Origin: UBA7916 sp036121365
GTDB taxonomy: Bacteria > Pseudomonadota > Gammaproteobacteria > Comchoanobacterales > Comchoanobacteraceae
Assembly: GCA_036121365.1 (NCBI GenBank)
Contig: JAZAFR010000020.1
Span: forward strand, 1 to 5,061
DNA: 5,061 bases
Direction of reading: 5' to 3'
Made by a program: the position numbers and the translations under genes. The notes under the pieces were generated by a model that saw nothing but the letters and a program-made list of their open reading frames with translations, had not been told where the DNA came from and ran no database searches. How positions within the stretch are numbered: the first letter of the stretch is position 1; each line of letters begins with the position of its first letter. This document shows, piece by piece, positions 1 to 5,061 of the stretch.

Positions 1-1388
1 AGTTCATCTAGATGTGAATGCTCAACATAGGGTTGTTCTAGGCTTTCTTTAAATGTACCATCTACACTATCCAGAGTAGAAGAAGATTGAATATGCTGCA
101 TGATTTGCTCAATTTTACGCTGTTTATTTTGTATTTCAGCAAGCTTTGGTTTTAGTTTGCTAGAAAGCAATTTTTGAGTTGCTTGAACTCCGTGTTCGGA
201 AGCCTTGTATAACTCTGTTCGATCAGTAGGAGAAAGATAGCCCCCATACAAAGCAAGTGTTTTTTGTAGCGTCTGAATCCTTTTCTCTCGCCGTGTCAGC
301 GAGGGAAGTGAAGAAGGGTGGCCTTTTGCTTTATTGGCTATTTGTCTCATCAAGTCAAAGTCTCTTGGAAGACAAATTTTAAAGTAAGGCAACTGATCCT
401 TATACTTTTGTGCCAATTTGGCACTGTCAGGTTTAGCTGTTATGATTTTATCAAGTAGTTTTTGGTAGCTTTGTACATCATGGCTAAGTTGAGATAGAAT
501 AGGTGTTACCAGCGAATCATTAGGAGGATCAGAATACATATATTGAAGCAACATTGCTTTATTGGACTCCTGTGATTTCTCAAAGTTTTCGTGTGCGAGA
601 TCAAGCAAACTATCTCCTTCGAATATATCCTCCTTCGTCAGTATGACTCTATTTGCAAAGCTTTTATCTGGAGTTCCTTCAGCCTGGTGTGATTCATTGG
701 GTGAAACGTTAAGGAGACTTTGAGCAAGCGGGCTATTCTCAGAAGGGCTGCTACTCTTGATTTTAGATGTATCCAAACTTTTAAATTTTTTCAACAGGTT
801 TGCACGATTGCCAGATACTATGTCTAGACTGGCAATCTCTTTATTTGTCAGTAGAGGCAACAGCTCTTTAGCCTTTTCTAGATTATTAGATTTCTTCTTA
901 GAGCTTAATACTGTATTGAGTCTCCATCTTTTCTTCTGATCCTTGGCAAAAGTGATGACTCTGAGTAAGCGGTTTTCGATGTTTAAGCGGTGGTTATTAT
1001 AATCAAAAGACACAACATCTTCAATTTGTTTTAGTAGGTGGGGAAGTGCTTGTACTTTAAGCATGAGCTCATTTCCATCCTTATATCTTTTTTTTCTGTG
1101 ACTGCCTACAAAGTTAAGATATTCAGAAAACTGAGCTATTGTGGCCTCAAGTTCTTTTTTGGTTTTTTCGGGAAAAATATCGTCATCTATCTTCATGCTA
1201 TCTAACTTTTCTTTCATCTGAGTGAGTGATTTATAACATTGAGTTCCATAAGTGCCCATTACTACGTTCTGTCCAAGCAAAGAGCTCTCAAGAAAATATC
1301 CACGTAATACACGGGTCTCCTCAATCAACGAATTGAGCCTAAGGTATTCGGAACTAATGTTTGTGTGATCATGCATAAAAACAATCAT
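1..1388 (-). CDS. Unrecognised long helical protein, 3' end beyond the window
   Basis: I translated this frame base by base: it stays open for 462 codons from ATG 1388 to the left edge, so it is almost certainly a real gene whose stop lies outside. I do not recognise a family or function. Residues 1-200 look mainly helical, with charged Lys/Glu/Arg clusters (98-103 SHRKKR-like, 150-156 and 164-174). Residues about 205-245 are rich in Ser, Pro, Asn and Glu and probably form a flexible linker. Residues 255-450 return to helix, and the stretch near 400-435 could form a coiled coil. There is no signal peptide, membrane segment or enzyme motif. No Shine-Dalgarno sequence precedes ATG 1388 or the in-frame ATG 1376. 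The frame is also open for 31 more codons upstream, to a TAA at 1484-1482, without ATG, GTG or TTG, so the true N-terminus is uncertain. Sampled lines have about 37-43% GC, below cysS. A host-directed effector or a structural helical protein is possible, but nothing in the sequence decides it. Confidence 0.82.
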   Translation of the reverse strand, partial: MIVFMHDHTNISSEYLRLNSLIEETRVLRGYFLESSLLGQNVVMGTYGTQCYKSLTQMKEKLDSMKIDDDIFPEKTKKELEATIAQFSEYLNFVGSHRKKRYKDGNELMLKVQALPHLLKQIEDVVSFDYNNHRLNIENRLLRVITFAKDQKKRWRLNTVLSSKKKSNNLEKAKELLPLLTNKEIASLDIVSGNRANLLKKFKSLDTSKIKSSSPSENSPLAQSLLNVSPNESHQAEGTPDKSFANRVILTKEDIFEGDSLLDLAHENFEKSQESNKAMLLQYMYSDPPNDSLVTPILSQLSHDVQSYQKLLDKIITAKPDSAKLAQKYKDQLPYFKICLPRDFDLMRQIANKAKGHPSSLPSLTRREKRIQTLQKTLALYGGYLSPTDRTELYKASEHGVQATQKLLSSKLKPKLAEIQNKQRKIEQIMQHIQSSSTLDSVDGTFKESLEQPYVEHSHLDE

Positions 1389-1569
1389 AAAAACTGGATT
1401 GCCTATATATAGAGTGGTTTTGAAGAATTCACTTGTTTTATTTGAGTTTTTTGGGAGGTGAAGAAGAAAGAGACCGATATGTTATTTTTATCAATGCCGT
1501 TCTGGAAGCGCTTGTCTGTGTGCAGATTGATTTTGATGGCGCGATGCAATGGGACAATAAGTTGGCGTT
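1389..1569. other. Gap between transporter and left gene
   Basis: This 181-base gap separates two minus-strand genes. It is too long and too unlike a normal operon spacer to assume co-transcription. On the minus strand there is a 10-base palindrome, CTATATATAG (1403-1412), 15 bases before ATG 1388. Its TATATA core could act as a -10 element, but no good -35 lies at the right distance. No hairpin with a T-run is visible to end the transporter transcript. The right part (about 1451-1573) holds the possible gene remnant listed separately. Confidence 0.5.
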
Positions 1570-1573
1570 TTAA
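1424..1573 (+). pseudogene. Possible C-terminal remnant of a lost plus-strand gene
   Basis: After a TGA at 1421-1423, a plus-strand frame is open for 49 codons and stops at TAA 1571-1573, overlapping the last codon of the transporter on the other strand. The last 30 or so residues look protein-like: an acidic-basic stretch (EEERDRY, from about 1460), then a hydrophobic helix-like run (VIFINAVLEALVCV), then an aspartate- and aromatic-containing tail ending DNKLAF. No ATG begins it; TTG occurs at 1442 and 1451. The GGGAGGTGA at 1453-1461 resembles a ribosome-binding site, but no start in this frame follows it. I read it as the end of a gene whose front was lost, but chance openness in 150 bases cannot be excluded. 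No family is recognised. Confidence 0.25.
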
Positions 1574-2973
1574 AGGGTTTCTAGATTGAGTCCTGTGGTT
1601 TCAATGCGATAATAGGCGGTCACAATGGCTCCACCAATGGAGGTGATGATCAGTGTGGTCAGAAGGGCATTTAAGCCAAATGTGGCAAGGACAATGGGAA
1701 ATGCAAATGCGGTCACACTGGCGCCAACTTTACCACAGCTTGCGGCAAATCCTGCACCAATACCGCGAAATCTGGTGGGAAATAACTCTCCGGCAATCAG
1801 ATAGGTGATGGTATTGGGGCCAAGGTTGTTGCTGAAGTTAAAAACGATAAACCCGCAGATGATAAAGATCACAGCAGTGCCGTCTATCTGGTATTGACCA
1901 AAGGCTGCTAGGGAAAGTCCAATGGCACAGCCAATAAATCCTGTGATTTGTAGCGGAATGCGGCCGGTTCTCTCAACAAGAAAAATGGCACAAATCACGC
2001 CAATGAGGAGAAAACAGTCTAGAAATATACTGGCATAGGCAGCTTCAGTGGCTTTTAAAATTGTCATATTGGTGTTGTGATGGGCGGGCAGTGACAACAA
2101 GGTGGCAATCACGGTGGGGGTGAAAATGCCAATGCCATAGGTGCCCAGGTCTTGTAAAAACCAGGGTAGAGATGCCAAAATGGTTGCACGGATATTTTTT
2201 TGGTTAAACAGTTCATGAAAATAGCCAGTGGGTTTTTGCTTTTTAGAATGGGTTAAAATAGGCAGGTTGGGTATGGGTATATTCAGCAATTGACTGGTGG
2301 CACGCAGGCTATCTGCATGGCGATTTTTTTCAACAAGCCAGTGGGGGCTTTCCGGGATAAAAAATCGGATTAGAAATAAGAAAAATGCAGGGCATGAGAG
2401 GTATAAGTAACTCAAGCGCCAGACTGTCAAATCACTGGGGTGAGCTTGAAGTGTGAGATAAGCCAAAATGGCCCCTGTGACAGCACCAATGGCTTGAAAA
2501 GAAAAGGCAGATAGGACAATAAAGCCGCGATATTGGGTGGGCATGGTTTCTGAGATGATGATGTGGGCAACGGGGTAATCGCCACCCAAGGCAAATCCTG
2601 AGATAAAAAAGCTCAGCAGTAGGACCCCGTAACTTTGTGCAGAGTAAATGGCCAAAAGGGTGAAAAAAAACAGCAGCATTTCAATTATAAAGATGAGCTT
2701 TCTGCCTAAGTAGTCAGCTAGAAAGCCAAAAACAAAGGAGCCAATTAGAATGCCAACCAAAATGCTTCCAGTCAAAATGCCTCCTTGAGTGGGGCTAAGC
2801 TGAAGATCGGCGGCAATCAGAGAAAAACCAATTCCGGTGATGAAAATCAGCATGCCCTCAAACAGTTTTCCGCTTGCAGCTGCAAACCAAATCAAAAATT
2901 GGCGCTTAGATAAGAATTGGAGGCCTGCTTGGGTATGTGAGTCTATGAGCTGTTGTAAAGATTGTTTTGCCAT
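1570..2973 (-). CDS. Major facilitator transporter, phosphate:H+ symporter-like
   Basis: This complete 467-residue protein is an inner-membrane carrier with about 12 membrane helices: six in residues 34-206, a cytoplasmic loop at 207-262, and six in 263-455. Family signs seen directly are motif A after helix 2 (GFLADYLGRK, 83-92), GGDYP in helix 4 (130-134), PESPHWL after helix 6 (207-213), VERTGRIP after helix 8 (333-340), LGPNTITY in helix 10 (384-391) and GELFPTRFRG (395-404). GGDYP, the WFLQD...Y pattern of helix 7 (271-279) and the helix-10 motif are typical of the Pho84/PHS phosphate:proton symporters, so proton-coupled phosphate uptake is the best guess. Sugar or organic-anion transport remains possible, since related families share motif A and PESPHWL. 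ATG 2973 is the first start after an in-frame TAG at 2988-2986; no clear Shine-Dalgarno precedes it. The central loop is short compared with the fungal relatives. It is divergent from cysS and appears to be transcribed alone. Confidence 0.95.
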   Translation of the reverse strand: MAKQSLQQLIDSHTQAGLQFLSKRQFLIWFAAASGKLFEGMLIFITGIGFSLIAADLQLSPTQGGILTGSILVGILIGSFVFGFLADYLGRKLIFIIEMLLFFFTLLAIYSAQSYGVLLLSFFISGFALGGDYPVAHIIISETMPTQYRGFIVLSAFSFQAIGAVTGAILAYLTLQAHPSDLTVWRLSYLYLSCPAFFLFLIRFFIPESPHWLVEKNRHADSLRATSQLLNIPIPNLPILTHSKKQKPTGYFHELFNQKNIRATILASLPWFLQDLGTYGIGIFTPTVIATLLSLPAHHNTNMTILKATEAAYASIFLDCFLLIGVICAIFLVERTGRIPLQITGFIGCAIGLSLAAFGQYQIDGTAVIFIICGFIVFNFSNNLGPNTITYLIAGELFPTRFRGIGAGFAASCGKVGASVTAFAFPIVLATFGLNALLTTLIITSIGGAIVTAYYRIETTGLNLETL

Positions 2974-2994
2974 TGGGTATAAAATCTAACAAAG

Positions 2995-3021
2995 ATAATA
3001 ATAGATTAACGCAAAACACAA
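2995..3021 (-). promoter_or_regulatory. Weak candidate promoter for the transporter
   Basis: On the minus strand, TTGTGT (3021-3016) is followed after 15 bases by TATTAT (3000-2995), about 22 bases before ATG 2973. The -10 is good, but the spacer is two bases shorter than ideal and the -35 matches only half the consensus. An overlapping TATTAT at 3003-2998 has an even shorter spacer. The surrounding sequence is AT-rich, so such matches arise easily by chance. Confidence 0.25.
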
Positions 3022-3126
3022 TGGGCATCCAGAACAAGGTGCAAGAAAGAGACAGTAACATCGTTAAAAGATGAGGTGAAGGCATGAGGGGTTAAGATGA
3101 TTTGAGGTTAATCTGGACAGAGACAG

Positions 3127-3149
3127 TCTAGAGGACGGGGTTCTAGAGG
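3127..3149. repeat. Paired TCTAGAGG direct repeats
   Basis: Two exact 8-base copies lie at 3127-3134 and 3142-3149, separated by 7 bases; each contains the palindrome TCTAGA. The first copy overlaps the second copy of the 9-base repeat AGAGACAGT (3119-3127). The 15-base period is not a whole number of helical turns, which argues mildly against a classic pair of operator half-sites. Confidence 0.4.
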
Positions 3150-3320
3150 GTTGTGGAGACATGCGCAGGCGGTAATTGATAGAACTTCTAATCAGATGAG
3201 TACACACAGGCGGGAGCAGGTTGGAGAGAAGATGAATGGAGATTGCGCAGATGAATATTGAGAGAGGTGAGGCGATATTGATTTGAGTGATGAATGATTG
3301 AGGGCATAGGGTGAAAAAGA

Positions 3321-3350
3321 TTGACCGTGGCTATGTAAAAGGAGTATAAT
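3321..3350 (+). promoter_or_regulatory. Strong sigma-70-type promoter for cysS
   Basis: TTGACC (3321-3326, five of six consensus bases) is followed after 18 bases by a perfect TATAAT (3345-3350). This is the best promoter match I found in the window and points directly at cysS. Transcription should begin near 3357, about 21 bases before the preferred cysS start at 3378 and essentially on the upstream in-frame ATG at 3357. Confidence 0.75.
3339..3344 (+). promoter_or_regulatory. AAGGAG, Shine-Dalgarno-like, between -35 and -10 of the cysS promoter
   Basis: AAGGAG is a good Shine-Dalgarno match 12 bases before ATG 3357, rather far for best use, and 33 bases before ATG 3378. It lies inside the spacer of the promoter at 3321-3350, so mRNA starting there would not contain it. 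It can only work on a transcript begun further upstream. It may be chance in this purine-rich region. Confidence 0.3.
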
Positions 3351-3377
3351 CGGGGCATGTATAATGGTAGAAGTGGC

Positions 3378-4760
3378 ATGGAATTGAGGTTGTATCAGCA
3401 GTCAAGTAAGAAAAAAGTGGTGTTTACCCCATTGGTGGAGGGCGAAGTTAAGTTGTATGTCTGTGGGCCTACGGTGTATTCAACCGCACACATTGGGAAT
3501 GCACGGCCGGCTGTGGTGTTTGATTGTTTGGCTCGACTACTACGCAGTTTGTACCCCAAGTTCACTTATCTGAGAAACATCACTGATGTGGATGATAAAA
3601 TCAATGCCAAGGCGGCAAGTGAAGGGGTAGAAATTGATGTGATTACCGAAAGGTATACGCAGTATTTTCATGAAGATTTGAGGGCTTTGTGTTGTTTGGA
3701 ACCTGACATTGAGCCCAAGGCAACTGAGCATATGCCTGAAATGATTAAAATGATAAAAAAGTTAATTGAAAAAGAGCACGCGTATGAAAGCGAGGGGCAT
3801 GTATTATTTTCGGTGCCCAGTTATAAAAACTATGGTGTGGTTTCAGGTCGAGACAAAGCTGCAAGAAAGGCCGGAGCGCGGGTTGCAGTGGAGTCATATA
3901 AGCGGAACGAGGAAGATTTCATTTTGTGGAAGCCGTCTGAGGATGATCAGCCAGGCTGGAGAAGTCCTTGGGGTCGTGGTCGACCGGGATGGCACATAGA
4001 GTGCAGTGCCATGATTGAAAAGCATTTGGGTTTACCGATTGACATTCATGGAGGGGGTGGGGATTTATTGTTTCCTCATCATGAAAATGAGCATGCACAG
4101 GGGTGTTGTTATCGATCAAAGGAGGAGTATGTAAACCATTGGATGCACAATGGGATGGTGAAGGTAGATGATGAGAAGATGTCAAAGTCGCTTGGTAATA
4201 TTTTATTGGTACGAGATTTATTGGAAAAGAGTCAGGGGGAAGTGATTCGGTTGGCATTGTTACAAACGCATTATCGGCAGCCGTTATTGTGGCACATGGA
4301 AGAGAGCGTGAGCACGGCCAGGCATATTTTGGATAGGGCTTATCGGGTGGTTGATAAGATTGCATCGTTGCCGGTGGTTGAATGGACACAAGAGGATGCG
4401 CCAGAAGCCTTTAAGTCAGCGCTTTTAGATGATCTCAATACGCCTCTTGCCATCATGCATTGGCAGAAGATGTGTAAGCAATTGCTGGGACAAGAGGTCA
4501 TTGAAGAGCAAGAAATTAAGGCTTTTTCTGCAATGAATTTTTTCCTAGGATTATGTAATCAGGATGCAAAGAGCTGGTTTCATGCCAGTACTGACAGCCA
4601 GAGGGTATCACCGCAGCAAATAGAAAAATTGATTGCGGCGAGGCAGCAAGCCAGATTAGAAAAAGATTATAAGCGGGCAGATGAGATCCGCCAGGAGCTT
4701 CAGGATCAGGGCGTATGGATTGAAGATTCTGGGACAGAGACGACATGGCGATATGAGTAA
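3378..4760 (+). CDS. cysS: Cysteinyl-tRNA synthetase
   Basis: This cytoplasmic class I enzyme joins cysteine to its tRNA using ATP and is essential for translation. The 460-residue product is close to the usual bacterial length. Counting from Met 3378, it shows the HIGH-type signature HIGN (38-41), KMSKS (267-271), and the zinc ligands that bind the cysteine thiol: Cys29, Cys209 (WHIECSAM), His234 and Glu238 (in HHENEH). These match the E. coli ligands Cys28, Cys209, His234 and Glu238 almost number for number. The DALR-type anticodon-proximal helices follow, and the C-terminus has the family tail (RADEIRQEL, then GVWIEDSGTETTW). The frame also opens at ATG 3357, which would add seven residues (MYNGRSG). 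I prefer 3378 because family members start just before the RLY...F strand, although the ribosome-binding site there is weak. Nothing is missing or interrupted. It has its own promoter and no close downstream partner, so it is probably transcribed alone. Confidence 0.97.
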   Translation: MELRLYQQSSKKKVVFTPLVEGEVKLYVCGPTVYSTAHIGNARPAVVFDCLARLLRSLYPKFTYLRNITDVDDKINAKAASEGVEIDVITERYTQYFHEDLRALCCLEPDIEPKATEHMPEMIKMIKKLIEKEHAYESEGHVLFSVPSYKNYGVVSGRDKAARKAGARVAVESYKRNEEDFILWKPSEDDQPGWRSPWGRGRPGWHIECSAMIEKHLGLPIDIHGGGGDLLFPHHENEHAQGCCYRSKEEYVNHWMHNGMVKVDDEKMSKSLGNILLVRDLLEKSQGEVIRLALLQTHYRQPLLWHMEESVSTARHILDRAYRVVDKIASLPVVEWTQEDAPEAFKSALLDDLNTPLAIMHWQKMCKQLLGQEVIEEQEIKAFSAMNFFLGLCNQDAKSWFHASTDSQRVSPQQIEKLIAARQQARLEKDYKRADEIRQELQDQGVWIEDSGTETTWRYE

Positions 4761-4920
4761 TTTTGCTTGCTGATTACGTAGAAACGAGATCTTACGAGGG
4801 TTGATTCATCAAAAAAACTGTAATCATATCCATGGCCATGCGTGCACTTTAGTGAGACTTTACATGATGAAGGATATCTGATATTTTGTAATGCAAATAA
4901 TGCTTTGCAGGTATAATTAT
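4761..4920. other. Gap after cysS with short inverted repeats
   Basis: This 160-base gap has no classic terminator (no GC stem followed by a T-run) for cysS. TGATTAC (4771-4777) and GTAATCA (4820-4826) form a perfect 7-base inverted repeat with a 42-base loop; an imperfect smaller stem (CGTAGA with TCTTACG, 4777-4796) lies within it. CATGGCCATG (4831-4840) is a perfect 10-base palindrome. Several short frames on both strands are open across the gap but have no credible starts; they are discussed in the findings. Confidence 0.45.
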
Positions 4921-5061
4921 ATGAAGTTTGTATTGTCTCTCTTTAATTGTGCTGCTGTTGGAAGTTCTATTGATGACCCGAACGAGACCATTATAGATGG
5001 ACCCGACACAGGAAAAACGCATGCAATGGTATGGGCAGAACGCTTACACGAGAACCAGAGG
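4921..5061 (+). CDS. P-loop NTPase-like protein, N-terminal fragment; possibly phage terminase large subunit
   Basis: Forty-seven codons are visible from ATG 4921 to the right edge. After a short hydrophobic start (residues 1-13) comes an acidic turn (SIDDPNE, 16-22), a hydrophobic strand (TII, 23-25), then DGPDTGKT (26-33) and a helix (HAMVWAERLHENQR). A strand, a glycine-rich loop ending GKT, then a helix is the Walker A arrangement that binds ATP phosphates. The loop has only three residues between Gly27 and Gly31, so the usual first glycine of GxxxxGKT is an aspartate here. The pattern 'DPE-strand-EGPxxTGKT-helix' resembles the start of some phage terminase large subunits, which power DNA packaging, but 47 residues cannot settle this. 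AGG (4909-4911) is suitably placed as a ribosome-binding site. In-frame ATGs at 4891 and 4900 are alternative starts; the frame is closed upstream by TGA 4879-4881. Confidence 0.5.
   Translation, partial: MKFVLSLFNCAAVGSSIDDPNETIIDGPDTGKTHAMVWAERLHENQR

Larger units (their letters stand above)
2974..3320. other. Purine-rich intergenic stretch without a recognisable gene
   Basis: These 347 bases separate two divergent genes. The plus strand is about 65-70% A+G in the lines I counted (3061-3120, 3181-3300). It contains recurring short words: [A/C]AGATGA five times (starting 3068, 3094, 3193, 3229, 3248), AGAGACAGT twice (3048-3056, 3119-3127), TGATTTGAG twice (3098-3106, 3279-3287) and TCTAGAGG twice, 15 bases apart (3127-3134, 3142-3149). 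No frame here gives a protein-like product with a start and ribosome-binding site, and I see no tRNA-like fold. It may be a regulatory region for both genes or decayed sequence. Confidence 0.5.

Noticed and set aside
757..939. 60-codon plus-strand frame beginning with ATG 757
   Set aside because: It lies wholly inside the 462-codon minus-strand gene, has no ribosome-binding site and its product looks like an antisense shadow.
1479..1589. 36-codon plus-strand frame from ATG 1479, downstream of GGGAGGTGA
   Set aside because: The spacing from the purine-rich site is about 20 bases, it runs into the transporter's 3' end in antisense, and the Trp/Arg/Cys-rich product is not protein-like.
3360..3365. 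Second TATAAT at the cysS start region
   Set aside because: The sequence at the -35 distance (about 3337) is TAAAAG, far from TTGACA; the promoter at 3321-3350 is much better.
3188..3379. 63-codon minus-strand frame in the intergenic region upstream of cysS
   Set aside because: The product is rich in Pro, Leu, Ser and His, as expected from the complement of purine-rich sequence, and it starts on the complement of the cysS start region without a ribosome-binding site.
3919..4389. 156-codon minus-strand frame
   Set aside because: It is fully antisense to cysS, whose motifs are intact here; the product is rich in Pro, His and Ser with no family resemblance.
4912..4917. Perfect TATAAT just before ATG 4921, considered as promoter of the right-edge gene
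   Set aside because: Transcription would start at about 4924, after the ATG, and no good -35 lies 16-18 bases upstream. It could serve only a later start.

Overview
This 5,061-base window most likely comes from an alphaproteobacterium. The main evidence is the cysteinyl-tRNA synthetase, whose middle part (an FILWKPS stretch followed by PGWRSPWGRGRPGWHIECSAM, here around residues 190-212 counted from Met 3378) has the alphaproteobacterial wording. A moderate GC content, loosely packed genes, a transporter of eukaryotic-like phosphate-symporter type and a long unrecognised helical protein would suit a host-associated lineage such as Holosporales or a relative. That narrower placement is inference.

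Layout from left to right. (1) Bases 1-1388, minus strand: the first 462 codons of a long unrecognised, lysine/serine-rich, mostly helical protein whose C-terminus lies beyond the left edge. (2) Bases 1389-1569: a short gap holding what may be the last codons of a broken plus-strand gene, ending at 1573. (3) Bases 1570-2973, minus strand: a complete 467-residue major facilitator transporter. It carries the signature residues of phosphate:proton symporters. (4) Bases 2974-3320: a purine-rich intergenic stretch with several short repeated words and no convincing gene, ending in a strong sigma-70-type promoter at 3321-3350. (5) Bases 3378-4760, plus strand: complete cysS, with all catalytic and zinc-binding motifs. 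(6) Bases 4761-4920: a gap with a few short inverted repeats and unusually open short reading frames. (7) From about 4921 to the right edge, plus strand: the first 47 codons of a P-loop NTPase-like protein, possibly a phage terminase large subunit.

The transporter and cysS are divergently transcribed from the roughly 400-base region between them and look like ordinary chromosomal genes. There is no sign that they work in one pathway. The two edge genes look accessory. The left gene is lower in GC than the centre and resembles no family I know. The right gene may be the edge of a prophage or other mobile island. No rRNA, tRNA, CRISPR array or complete insertion sequence is visible.
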